NCBI GenBank assembly: GCA_003223025.1
Contig: QHXR01000023.1
Location: forward strand, 1 to 59,884
Direction: 5' to 3'
DNA from: Acidobacteriota bacterium
GTDB taxonomy: Bacteria > Acidobacteriota > Blastocatellia > Pyrinomonadales > Pyrinomonadaceae
Length of the DNA: 59,884 nucleotides
The notes beneath the pieces are model-generated. The model was given only the letters and a program-made list of their open reading frames with translations, searched no databases and was not told the origin of the DNA. This document shows, piece after piece, positions 24,494-32,814 of the stretch (its first letter is position 1; each line of letters starts with the position of its first letter). A program made the position numbers and the translations under genes.

Positions 24494-24964
24494 ATGCTCG
24501 ATATCTTTCGCACCCTGCCCGGCATTTTGGGCGACATGGAAGGCGTCGAAGTTGTGCGAGAAGCCGTAGTTTTTGCAGCCTGGCGACGGATCGCCGGCGA
24601 ATCTCTGACGGCTCACGCGGTACCGCTCGGACTTGAAAACAAAACTCTCCGGATCGCGGTTTCGAACTTGAACTGGCAGCGAAATTTGAAGGATCAATGC
24701 GGGCAGATGCTTTTCAAGTTGAATGCCGCGCTCGGCTCGCCGCTGGTAACGTTTATCGAATTGCAGATCGATGAGCAAACAGTTTTGAAAAGTCGGACCG
24801 GTTCGCTTCTGCCGGACGACGCGTTCAGAGCGGCAGCACAGAATGAGATCTCCGACGACCTAACGCAGGCAGCGGCGGCGATCGAGGATGAAGAATTGAG
24901 ACGCCAGTTTTTGCTCGCTGCAGGAAGTTGTTTAGTGAGAAGGAAGCAAAGATCGGCCGGATGA
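24494..24964 (+). CDS. DciA family (DUF721) replicative helicase loader-type protein
   Basis: A 156-aa protein whose first 95 residues match DUF721: VREAVVFAAWRRIAGESLTAHA, then PLGLENKTLRIAVSNLNWQRNLKDQ. The conserved W of AAWRRIAG and the VxxxxWxxxL pattern of the second half are present. DciA is the ancestral loader or recruiter of the DnaB helicase in bacteria without DnaC/DnaI. The 50-residue C-terminal extension (DDLTQAAAAIEDEELRRQ) is predicted helical. A GATAAT box lies 5 bp before the ATG, which would make the mRNA almost leaderless if used. The gene is followed by a D-type repeat. Confidence 0.82.
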   Translation: MLDIFRTLPGILGDMEGVEVVREAVVFAAWRRIAGESLTAHAVPLGLENKTLRIAVSNLNWQRNLKDQCGQMLFKLNAALGSPLVTFIELQIDEQTVLKSRTGSLLPDDAFRAAAQNEISDDLTQAAAAIEDEELRRQFLLAAGSCLVRRKQRSAG

Positions 24965-24992
24965 ATGGGAGCTAATCACCGGTCAGGCGAAG

Positions 24993-25127
24993 CGGCGGAT
25001 GCGACTGGACCGCAGGCATCCTTGCCTGCATGAGTGCGAAGCACGAAAGTCTACTCCCATGGTTCGAGAGTCGAGAGGTTTGACGCCGCGGAAGCCACGG
25101 CGTTGCAGGCAGGGATGCCTGCGGTCC
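24993..25127. repeat. Repeat family D, copy 1
   Basis: Arms GGACCGCAGGCATCCTTGCC (from 25007) and GGCAGGGATGCCTGCGGTCC (to 25127) are inverted repeats with one mismatch over 24 bp. The centre contains GGTTTGACGCCGCGGAAGCC and TGAGTGCGAAGCACGAAA, shared with the copy at 35973-36134. It fills the dciA-gatC spacer. Confidence 0.88.
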
Positions 25128-25166
25128 CGTCCGTCGACCTCGTGAATAACGGAGCCTTAGGAAATT

Positions 25167-25448
25167 ATGGACGTTCGAAAAGTCGCCACACTGGCGCATC
25201 TTGAGATCAGCGATGAGGAAGTCGCGTTGTACACGCCGCAGATGGCGGAGATCGTGAAGTATGTCGAGCAGCTCAACGAGCTAGACATCGGAGACATTGA
25301 GCCGATGCTCGGCGGGCTCACTGACGAGGGCGAAGCGACCGTAACCACGCGCGAAGATGTCGTGCGGCCTTCGCTTACTCAGGACGAAGCACTCTCGCAG
25401 GCGCCGTCACCCGTTGCCGGACATTTTCAGGTTCCGAAAGTTTTATGA
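25167..25448 (+). CDS. gatC: Asp-tRNA(Asn)/Glu-tRNA(Gln) amidotransferase subunit C
   Basis: A 93-aa GatC: DVRKVATLAHLEISDEEVALYTPQM at the N terminus and ALSQAPSPVAGHFQVPKVL at the end are family signatures. GatC holds GatA and GatB together in the complex that converts misacylated Glu-tRNA(Gln) or Asp-tRNA(Asn) to the correct form. AGGA lies 6-8 bp before the ATG. Its stop overlaps the start of the next gene (ATGA). gatA follows downstream with one gene between; gatB is not in the window. Confidence 0.95.
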   Translation: MDVRKVATLAHLEISDEEVALYTPQMAEIVKYVEQLNELDIGDIEPMLGGLTDEGEATVTTREDVVRPSLTQDEALSQAPSPVAGHFQVPKVL

Positions 25449-25909
25449 AGGAAGTTGTCGGTGACCGATGGTCGGTGGTCAGTGCGTGCGGACGGCTCTT
25501 TTGCTTACTGCTTATTGCCACCTGCTTATTGCTTTCATGCAGCGTTCCGAATCTCGAAGAGCCTGACTGCCGCGAAGCACGAGATGTCGTCCGCGAATTT
25601 TATTCGTTCCATTTCGGAAATGACATGCATCCGTCGGCGGACAATATTCGACTGAGAGAAAAATATCTGACCGGTCGGTTAAAAGATTACCTGCTAGCCG
25701 TACCGACGAAGGAGCTCGATTATTTCACCGCAACGAGTGACCTTCCGAAAGCGTTTCGTGTCGGCGAATGCAAAATAATTACGCCCGGGCAGAGCGTGAA
25801 CTTCGACGTGCTTCTGTTCTGGAAAGACGACACGCGATCTGAGCAAAGGCACATTTCGATCGCAATGAAAAAGGAAAACGATAAGTGGCTGATCGACGCG
25901 GTTGATTGA
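25445..25909 (+). CDS. Putative lipoprotein between gatC and gatA
   Basis: A 154-aa protein with a hydrophobic stretch and lipobox (LLLIATCLLLSC, Cys near residue 34), then a soluble domain (CREARDVVREFYSFHFGNDMH ... LKDYLLAVPTKELDYF ... FDVLLFWKDDTRSEQRHISIAMKK ... KWLIDAVD) that resembles the DUF3828 pattern of small periplasmic lipoproteins. Its first 30 residues (GDRWSVVSACGRLFCLLLIATCLL) are encoded by low-complexity DNA like dispersed short tandem repeats (GGTCGGTGGTCAGTG and TGCTTATTGCCACC). Start overlaps the gatC stop by 4 bp, so it is translationally coupled. Function unknown; there is no obvious link to tRNA amidation. Confidence 0.7.
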   Translation: MKEVVGDRWSVVSACGRLFCLLLIATCLLLSCSVPNLEEPDCREARDVVREFYSFHFGNDMHPSADNIRLREKYLTGRLKDYLLAVPTKELDYFTATSDLPKAFRVGECKIITPGQSVNFDVLLFWKDDTRSEQRHISIAMKKENDKWLIDAVD

Positions 25910-25999
25910 TTCTTCAGGGATCGCTTCGGAGCGAGCTTTAACTATCCACTTCTCACTTTCCGCTATCCACTGAAGAAAACCGTTTTACTTGTTACTCAA

Positions 26000-27388
26000 A
26001 TGAGCTTGCAAAAATCAATTTCTAAAACGCTCGACAACGCCGAGCGCCTGAACCCCGAACTTAATTCTTTTCTATCTATCGAGCGCGGTCACGCCGAAGC
26101 TCGTGTCGGAGAAATAAAGGATGACTCGCGTCTCGGCGGTCTCGCGATCGCCGTCAAAGACAACATCTGCACGAAGGGTTTGCAGACGACATGCGGATCG
26201 CGGATCTTGCACAACTACAAAGCTCAGTACGACGCGACCGCGATCAGGCGCTTGAACGAAGCCGGTGCGATCGTTGTCGGAAAGACAAACATGGACGAGT
26301 TCGCAATGGGCTCATCGAATGAAACTTCCGCGTTCGGTCCGGCGAAAAATCCTTGGGACACGACTCGCGTTCCCGGTGGAAGCTCCGGCGGATCCGCGGT
26401 TGCTGTCGCATCAGGAGTTGTTCGAGCAGCTCTCGGATCGGAGACCGGCGGCTCGGTTCGTCAACCGGCGTCGCTGTGTGGGATCGTCGGCTTCAAACCG
26501 ACGTACGGAAGGATCTCGCGCTACGGCCTCGTCGCATTTGCTTCGTCCCTCGACAATATCGGGATCTTCGGTCAGACGGTAAAGGATGTCGCAGATGTGC
26601 TTGGCGTGATCGCCGGCCGCGATGAAATGGATTCGACATCCGCCGATGTCCCGGTGCCTGATTATTCGGCCGAACTAGACAGCGACATCGCCGGAAAAAC
26701 TATCGGGGTTCCGCGTGCGCTTTTTGGCGAAGGACTCGATGATGAGGTCCGCGATTCGGTCGAGAACGCGATCGAGAATTTCCGCTCGCTCGGTGCGAAC
26801 ATCATCGATATCGAACTCCCGTATGCAAACTACGGGATCGCTGTTTATTACATCATCGCGACCGCTGAAGCGTCATCGAATCTCGCCCGCTATGACGGAG
26901 TTCGCTACGGCTTTCGCACTGAGGAATCTACCGCTCTACGTGAGATGTACGCCCGAACCAGAGAATTGGGATTCGGCCAAGAAGTGAAGCGTCGCATCAT
27001 GCTCGGAACTTACGTTCTTTCGAGCGGCTACTACGACGCATATTATTCAAAAGCACAAAAGGTGCGGGCACTCGTAAAACGGGATTATCAGAAAGTGTTT
27101 ACGTCGTGCGAGGCGATACTCACACCGACTTCGCCGTCTGTCGCGTTCAAGCTCGGTGCAAAGTCCGACGATCCGCTCGCAATGTATTTAAACGACGTCT
27201 ACACCGTCTCAGCGAATCTCGCGGGGATACCGGGGATCAGCGTTCCCTCCGGACTTTCGAGCGAAGGTCTGCCGATCGGTGTGCAACTGCTTGGAAATTT
27301 CTGGTCGGAAGGAAAACTTTTCAATCTCGCTCACCGGTACTCGGCCGAGTTTCCGCTCAACTCTAAACCTGCAGTCTTTGCCGGATAA
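26000..27388 (+). CDS. gatA: Asp-tRNA(Asn)/Glu-tRNA(Gln) amidotransferase subunit A
   Basis: A 462-aa amidase-signature enzyme that releases ammonia from Gln for tRNA amidation. The Ser-cisSer-Lys triad is visible: Lys in [12 protein letters not shown], cis-Ser in [15 protein letters not shown] and the nucleophile in [36 protein letters not shown] is the GatA-specific stretch. The C terminus ([22 protein letters not shown]) is also typical. It lies 90 bp after the lipoprotein gene in the gatC operon and ends 3 bp from a convergent gene. Confidence 0.96.
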   Translation: MSLQKSISKTLDNAERLNPELNSFLSIERGHAEARVGEIKDDSRLGGLAIAVKDNICTKGLQTTCGSRILHNYKAQYDATAIRRLNEAGAIVVGKTNMDEFAMGSSNETSAFGPAKNPWDTTRVPGGSSGGSAVAVASGVVRAALGSETGGSVRQPASLCGIVGFKPTYGRISRYGLVAFASSLDNIGIFGQTVKDVADVLGVIAGRDEMDSTSADVPVPDYSAELDSDIAGKTIGVPRALFGEGLDDEVRDSVENAIENFRSLGANIIDIELPYANYGIAVYYIIATAEASSNLARYDGVRYGFRTEESTALREMYARTRELGFGQEVKRRIMLGTYVLSSGYYDAYYSKAQKVRALVKRDYQKVFTSCEAILTPTSPSVAFKLGAKSDDPLAMYLNDVYTVSANLAGIPGISVPSGLSSEGLPIGVQLLGNFWSEGKLFNLAHRYSAEFPLNSKPAVFAG

Positions 27389-27391
27389 GAA

Positions 27392-29614
27392 TTAGTGGAC
27401 TTGATATTCCTGCTGGTCGTAATCGGGATTGACGATGACGAAATCGCCGCCGGCCAAAAGCCTCTGCCAGCGGCCGGAGTCTGCCAACAGCACTTCGGCC
27501 TCGATCGCCGGCACGCCTGCCGAAAAAAGAAATCCCTGACCGTAATGACATGACAAGATGCGAAGCTGGTGGAATTGATGGATGCTCTCGATCCCTTCAG
27601 CGACGACCTCGAGATTCAGCGAATCTGCGAGAGCCAAAACTGCACGGACGATCTCGCCGTTTTGGCGTCCGTCCTCCATCGACCTGACAAAGACTCTGTC
27701 GATCTTCACAGTATCGATCGGGAACTGCTGGAGGTATCCGAGACTTGAGTAACCCGTGCCGAAGTCATCGATGCTCAATTGCACGCCGAGGTCCTTGATC
27801 TCCCGCAGCATAGCAACGGCATTTTCGCCGTTCTCCATGATCGCGGTTTCCGTGATCTCCAGCTTCAGACTCCGCGCGCTGATCTTCGTCTTTTCGATAA
27901 CGTCTTTTATCTGATCGACGAGAGCCGGATGTGCGAAATGCACACCCGAGATATTCACACTGACAAAGCTCGGCGAAGACTCTCCATATTTCGTCTGCCA
28001 CTCGACTGTCTGTCGGCACGCGGTCTCGAGGAGTTGAACCGTCATCGGAATTATCAATCCCGTCGATTCACAGATCGGAATAAAACGGTCCGGACCGATT
28101 CGTCCCAGCGTCGGATGATTCCAGCGCACGAGCGCTTCAAACCCGCGAAGCTGCAGTTTCTCGAGATCGACGATCGGTTGATAGTGCAGCTCGAATTCGT
28201 TTCGTTCGACTGCGTATCTGAGATCCGTTTCGATCTGAAGCAGTGAAACGGCTCGGGTGTGCATCTTCTCGTCGAAGACGACGAAGTCCTTCCCGTGATC
28301 CTTGGCGTGGTACATCGCGATGTCGGCGTCCCGCAGGATCTCTTCCGGCACATCGTAATTTAGATTTCCAAACGCGATCCCGATGCTCACGCTCGTGAAC
28401 ACTTGCTTCGAAGCCAAAACATACGGCTGAGCGATGGCTTTCGAAACCGATTCGGCAAATTCGATTGCACCTGCCTCGTCGGCATTGCCCATCAGGATGA
28501 TGGCGAATTCGTCGCCGCTGAACCTGCCGACGACACTGTCCTTGAGTGCGATGTTCGACAACCGGCCCGCAACCTGTTTCACAAGTTGATCCCCGACCGA
28601 ATGCCCGAGACTGTCGTTGATCTTTCTGAAGCCGTTGAGATCGAGGAACAACACCGCGTACGTAACGAGCGGCTGTCTCATTTTTTGCTCGATCAGCTGC
28701 CGGAGCGTATCGATAAAAAAATTCCGGTTTGGAAGTCCCGTCAGAGCGTCGTGATAGGCGGCGTGGCGGAAACGGGCACGGCTCTGCTTGAGATCGAAAC
28801 TGCTCTTCTCAAGTTGCTCGACGTAATGCTTCAGTTCCTTGACGTGACGTTCTGCCTGCTCAGCCCGGTCGCGTTCGGATTGTTCCGCCATGGCGGAAGT
28901 GTCCTTAATGTCGTTGATGTAACGCCGATAGGTTATGTAGACCGTGGCGAAGAAAACGCAGACTGCAAAGAAAAGAAAAATGTTGATGTCCTGGATCGCC
29001 TTTGCCGTAAATCCCGCGAGGCCCGCGCTGCTTAGATACATGACCAGCGCGTTCAAACAATATTCAGTCCATACGCTCCAAACCGTTTTGTCGCTCTTCG
29101 CTGCGAAGAACATCGAGACCAATGCAGAGTTTAGGAGAAATAATGAGAACCCCATTATCGCGAGCAGCGCAATGAATTCCGTCACGTCACCGTTCTCGAT
29201 GACTTGAGGAGCCGACCCGTAAGTCAGTTGTACTATCAGGGTCGTCACAAATACTGCGACGACTGCGACGACGACATTCACAAAAATTGTCTTATAGCGA
29301 ATTGTGCCGCCGGCACGCCGGAAACTGATCGTCGTGGCAAAGGTCTCGAGGAACGACAGAATGATCGCGGTCTCGCCGCCGTACCATAAGAGCGAAAGGA
29401 TGATCGCCGCATCCGAGGCCGTGACGTGGATCTTTGTACGTGGTAATTGAATTCGAAGGAACGAGCTAAAAAAGACTGTGATGATCGTCAGCCCCGCGAG
29501 ACGCCAGTCAATTCGCTCCTTTGGAAAGTGCCAGACCGCCCATCCGAGCGCACCGGCCGCAACGGGCACGAGAAGCGCAAGATAGGTATTCTCAAGGTAC
29601 TTTTGGGATCGCAT
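27392..29614 (-). CDS. Membrane GGDEF-EAL protein (c-di-GMP turnover)
   Basis: A 740-aa protein. The first 230 residues contain about seven or eight hydrophobic segments, a MASE-like membrane sensor, followed by a coiled coil (about 235-275, AEQSERDRAEQAERHVKELK). The GGDEF domain reads S366-GDEF (Ser for the first Gly) in FSGDEFAII, and the EAL domain has EAL at 493-495 (GFEALVRWNHP), the DDFGTGYSSL motif near 610 and EVVAEGIES, so the phosphodiesterase site looks complete. The GGDEF half may be active, since SGDEF variants are tolerated, or act as a GTP-sensing domain. It converges on gatA with a 3-bp gap and has no operon partner. Confidence 0.9.
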   Translation of the reverse strand: MRSQKYLENTYLALLVPVAAGALGWAVWHFPKERIDWRLAGLTIITVFFSSFLRIQLPRTKIHVTASDAAIILSLLWYGGETAIILSFLETFATTISFRRAGGTIRYKTIFVNVVVAVVAVFVTTLIVQLTYGSAPQVIENGDVTEFIALLAIMGFSLFLLNSALVSMFFAAKSDKTVWSVWTEYCLNALVMYLSSAGLAGFTAKAIQDINIFLFFAVCVFFATVYITYRRYINDIKDTSAMAEQSERDRAEQAERHVKELKHYVEQLEKSSFDLKQSRARFRHAAYHDALTGLPNRNFFIDTLRQLIEQKMRQPLVTYAVLFLDLNGFRKINDSLGHSVGDQLVKQVAGRLSNIALKDSVVGRFSGDEFAIILMGNADEAGAIEFAESVSKAIAQPYVLASKQVFTSVSIGIAFGNLNYDVPEEILRDADIAMYHAKDHGKDFVVFDEKMHTRAVSLLQIETDLRYAVERNEFELHYQPIVDLEKLQLRGFEALVRWNHPTLGRIGPDRFIPICESTGLIIPMTVQLLETACRQTVEWQTKYGESSPSFVSVNISGVHFAHPALVDQIKDVIEKTKISARSLKLEITETAIMENGENAVAMLREIKDLGVQLSIDDFGTGYSSLGYLQQFPIDTVKIDRVFVRSMEDGRQNGEIVRAVLALADSLNLEVVAEGIESIHQFHQLRILSCHYGQGFLFSAGVPAIEAEVLLADSGRWQRLLAGGDFVIVNPDYDQQEYQVH

Positions 29615-29740
29615 TGTGATAGGAGGAAAGGATCTTTCTGGATTACGCGGGGGCGTGCGTAGCGGAAAAGGAATTCCGCCCTTCTAATATATACCTAACG
29701 GACCTGGTTTTTCCAGAAAATAATTCGGCCGCCTCGGCGA

Positions 29741-29775
29741 GAAAAGATCGATAGGCCGGGAGAACCTATCGATCT
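29741..29775 (-). terminator. Hairpin after the subtilase gene
   Basis: A perfect 11-bp stem, AGATCGATAGG (29745-29755) with CCTATCGATCT (29765-29775). On the minus strand it follows the subtilase stop by about 26 bp and is trailed by CTTTTCTC, a weak U-tract. Confidence 0.6.
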
Positions 29776-29801
29776 TCCGAAAGCTCGAAATTTAGATTCG
29801 A

Positions 29802-32348
29802 TCAGTGCATCCTTACCGTCGCGTCGCCGCGAGCAAAGATGCGGTTCGTCATGGAGGTGGTACCGTCACTGATCAAAAGCCCGTCACTGATCAACAGACC
29901 GTCGCTGATGAGCAGCCCATCGGCGATCGCAGAATTGTCCGCCATTGAGAAATTGTCCGATATCAGCAGTCCGGACGCTCCGATCGGATCGCCCCACGTC
30001 ATCGTCTGATATCCGTTTGGCGACGCGTTGCTGTTGAGGATCGTTCCATCGCTGATCAGCAATCCGTCACTGATGAGCAATCCGTCACTGATCAATAAGC
30101 CGTTCGCCGCGATCGTGCCGGTCTGTGTCACGGTCAGCGCATCCGGGAAGAACTGGCCGTTATCGTAGACCTTCTGGTATTTCGTGATAAGCGAGGTTCC
30201 CGTCACCGCGCCGTAACTCGGCAGAATGCCGCCAGCCCATTGGAATTTCGTACCGCTGATCGTCGATGAGTGCACCGGCAGGGTCGAGCTCGTCAGCATC
30301 GACGTTCCCTGCGGTGTCGGTGTGGGAAGATTTTGACGGATCATGAACGCCAGTCGGGCTGCACCTTCGATATTAAGTTCACCGGCGCCCTGCTCGAGCG
30401 TGTTGAATCCCGCAAGAGGCTGGGCCGTGTACTGAAGGATCATCTTGACCATGTTCGAAGTCAGCTTCGGATTTGCTTGAAGAAGAAGTGCGGCCGCACC
30501 ACTGACGATCGGAGTCGCCATTGACGTACCGCTCATGTACATCATCTTTCGAGTGTTGTCGGCATTATTGTCTACTTCCAGCTCCTGGTTCTCAGTGGCG
30601 ATCTGGTTACTCGGGGATTCTGCACCAATGATCCAGTTACCCGGAGCCACGAGGTCGGGTTTGATCAAGTGATCGAAATGCTTGGCTCCGTTCGCGTCGG
30701 TCCAATACGAGCGGGTCGGGCCGCGTGAGCTGAACGTCGTAACGCCGTCATCGTTTCTTGCATCGGTTCCGAATGTGTTTGCAGCTCCGACGGTGATCAC
30801 GGTCGGATCATTTCCCGGAGAGTGAATAGCTCCGTAGATCTTTTGTCCCGATGCTGTCTTTCCGTTATTGCCGGCAGCGGCAACCACGACGATGCCGACC
30901 GCAGTCAATTGTCGGACGGCCCGGCAGAGCGGATCGTTGCGCCACGTTTCGACGGCCGGGGCACCAAGGCTCAGATTGACTACGCGAATGTTGTTCGTCG
31001 CGCGATTAGCAAGAATCCAATTCAATGCGCTGATCAGCCTCGCGGAACTTCCGATCCCGTTATCATCGAGCACTCGGACATTGATGATCTTCGCTCCTGA
31101 CGCCACGCCTTCGTACTGGCTGATATAACTTCCGTCACCGAGATTCAAATTGGCTCCGCTGCTTCCGGCGGCGAGCGAAGCGACGTGTGTTCCGTGGCCA
31201 AACTCATCGACATCGATATGATCGTCCGACGTAAAGTTTGCTCGCTGCACAACTCTTCGTGCTCCCGACGAATTTACGAACGATCGGTGGTTCTCGCGAA
31301 TGCTCGAGTCGACGATCGCAATGCCGATGCCGGCGCCATCCAGCTCAACACTCGTGTTCAGTATTCCCATTCCAAGCAGGCTGACATTTAGTCCCTGCGC
31401 CACGGTTCTCGCGAGCGCGGCTCCGGTCGTCTTCTCGATGTGTCCGAGATTATTGAGCTCGCGGTCCAACGAAAGATGCTTCACTCCTGCGACCGACGCG
31501 ATCTCTTCCGCAACTCGCGGCAGGACGCTAACAACGAGCATGTCGAGATTTTCGGCCCGGCTTTCGATCTGAACACTATTCGCCTCGAGCACGCGACGGA
31601 GCGCGGCGTTATTAATATCTTCTGACTGCAATATGACTCTGACTTTTTTGTGGGCGTCGGCTGCACCGACAAGAGCTCGAAGATCCGGAGAAAGTTTGTC
31701 GCCGACGAATGGATCTTCGTCGTCGATGTCTATGCGCGTGAGACGGGACTTTAGTTTCGGATCCGTGGAAAGTCGATCCGCGAAGTACTCCGAGTTGGTT
31801 CCGGCGAGGATCCGGACTCGGCCGTCTACGATCGCTTCATAGAACTGCTGTGCGATTCGCTTTCCGAGTAACGGGCGATCGATCGAAAATATTGCGACGT
31901 CGTCGATGTATAAGATGTCACTGCCCTTCGACGCTTCGGCCTGCAGCAAAATTTCAGAAACTGCGGCATCGACTTCCTTCTCACTTCGCGCCTGTTCGAA
32001 CAAGCCGGTCCAGTCGATCGACAGAACTCGCTTTTCGGGAGCGATCGAACTGATCTTTGCGGCGACGGCGGCCATCATTATTTCACGATCATTTCCGGTC
32101 TGATCGATAACGATCGGGCTCTTCATGGCAGCCTTCGTTACGACGGTCGCGACCTTCTTGGCTTCAGTCGAATAGAGATCGGAATTCTCGGTAACGCTTG
32201 ATCCGGACAGGTCGCGTAAGAACACGGAAGTCCTGACCGGTCCGGCGCCTCTAAGCGAAACCGGACGACTCATCTGTGCGATCGGAACGATCGGCAACGA
32301 GAAGACCACGATACTGACGACGAGCGAGCTGATGAATGCTTTTCTCAT
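29802..32348 (-). CDS. Subtilisin-like S8 peptidase with ClpB-like N-terminal domain and GLLISD repeats
   Basis: An 848-aa secreted protease. Signal peptide about 1-25. Residues about 78-225 closely resemble the first AAA+ module of ClpA/ClpB: a ruined Walker A (DQTGNDRE, 82-89), LSIDWTGLFEQARSEKEVD for the LALDxGxLxAGAxYRGEFE strand-helix, a Walker B-like DILYIDDV (144-151) and LAGTNSEYFADRLSTDPKL for the GATTxxEYRxxIExDxAL segment. Residues 235-300 look like an inhibitor I9 propeptide. The S8 catalytic domain has D347, H385 (GHGTHVAS) and S609 (SGTSMATP). The tail has seven GLLISD hexapeptides (750-767, 793-798, 811-828), perhaps a small beta-solenoid. The ATPase fold must be non-catalytic outside the cytoplasm. 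A CRP-like palindrome lies 122 bp upstream. Confidence 0.88.
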   Translation of the reverse strand: MRKAFISSLVVSIVVFSLPIVPIAQMSRPVSLRGAGPVRTSVFLRDLSGSSVTENSDLYSTEAKKVATVVTKAAMKSPIVIDQTGNDREIMMAAVAAKISSIAPEKRVLSIDWTGLFEQARSEKEVDAAVSEILLQAEASKGSDILYIDDVAIFSIDRPLLGKRIAQQFYEAIVDGRVRILAGTNSEYFADRLSTDPKLKSRLTRIDIDDEDPFVGDKLSPDLRALVGAADAHKKVRVILQSEDINNAALRRVLEANSVQIESRAENLDMLVVSVLPRVAEEIASVAGVKHLSLDRELNNLGHIEKTTGAALARTVAQGLNVSLLGMGILNTSVELDGAGIGIAIVDSSIRENHRSFVNSSGARRVVQRANFTSDDHIDVDEFGHGTHVASLAAGSSGANLNLGDGSYISQYEGVASGAKIINVRVLDDNGIGSSARLISALNWILANRATNNIRVVNLSLGAPAVETWRNDPLCRAVRQLTAVGIVVVAAAGNNGKTASGQKIYGAIHSPGNDPTVITVGAANTFGTDARNDDGVTTFSSRGPTRSYWTDANGAKHFDHLIKPDLVAPGNWIIGAESPSNQIATENQELEVDNNADNTRKMMYMSGTSMATPIVSGAAALLLQANPKLTSNMVKMILQYTAQPLAGFNTLEQGAGELNIEGAARLAFMIRQNLPTPTPQGTSMLTSSTLPVHSSTISGTKFQWAGGILPSYGAVTGTSLITKYQKVYDNGQFFPDALTVTQTGTIAANGLLISDGLLISDGLLISDGTILNSNASPNGYQTMTWGDPIGASGLLISDNFSMADNSAIADGLLISDGLLISDGLLISDGTTSMTNRIFARGDATVRMH

Positions 32349-32469
32349 AACAAGTGTTACAACCTCTAGGTCCCGAAACGAAGAGAAAATACAGTGGGAG
32401 ACCGCAGCCTTTTGGCAAGGACTGTGCCGTTTTGAGGTAGGAAAAAGAAGCCTGTAAAAATCGATGGAA

Positions 32470-32485
32470 TGTGACGACGGTCACA
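32470..32485. promoter_or_regulatory. CRP/FNR-family operator-like palindrome
   Basis: TGTGACGACGGTCACA is a perfect match to the TGTGA-N6-TCACA consensus of CRP-type regulators, set in an A/T-flanked context. It lies 122 bp upstream of the subtilase start on the minus strand. No regulator gene of this family is in the window. Confidence 0.55.
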
Positions 32486-32567
32486 ATTACCCGCCACAGT
32501 CATGCGGTCATCTGCCTGTCAGATTGACCGGTCTGGCTGGCAAAATGACTGAATATTTTCTCTCGAA

Positions 32568-32745
32568 TTACCTCCGGCTTCCTATGAATCGCCTCTGCCT
32601 TGAGGCGGAGGTTCGCGGTCAAAACAAAAAGGCTTTGCCGAAAAGGGACTTTGGCTAAAGCGATTCGGAATTTCTTTTTTTAGAATTCGGCTAAAGCCCG
32701 CTAGAGGGCACCAACCTCCGGCTGAAGCCGGCGGCAATTCATAAG
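32568..32745. repeat. Decayed palindromic repeat (CCTCCGGCTT family)
   Basis: ACCTCCGGCTTCCTATGAAT at the left faces ATTGCCGCCGGCTTCAGCC (reverse strand) at the right; GGCTAAAGCCCGCTAGAGGG lies between. The unit is partly broken in the left arm. Confidence 0.6.
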
Positions 32746-32756
32746 AAGGCGGGTTG

Positions 32757-32788
32757 ATAAAAAAGAGACCGCCCTTTCAGACGGTCTC
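32757..32788 (-). terminator. Rho-independent terminator of the oligopeptidase gene
   Basis: On the minus strand GAGACCGTCTGAAAGGGCGG then TCTCTTTTTT: a 7-bp G/C-rich stem (32765-32771 with 32782-32788) and six U residues, 27 bp after the stop codon. Confidence 0.9.
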
Positions 32789-32814
32789 GCCAAGACAGAA
32801 AAATTTATCGCACT

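Larger units (their letters stand above)
32349..32814. other. Spacer with operator-like palindrome and decayed repeats
   Basis: No gene in these 466 bp. It holds a CRP-like site (32470-32485), a decayed inverted repeat (32568-32745) and a terminator for the oligopeptidase gene (32757-32788). The small frame at 32464 on the plus strand is not supported. Confidence 0.7.

Noticed and set aside
24443-24778. 112-codon upstream extension of maf on the minus strand
   Set aside because: It overlaps dciA on the opposite strand, has no Maf similarity, and family homology begins exactly at ATG 24442.
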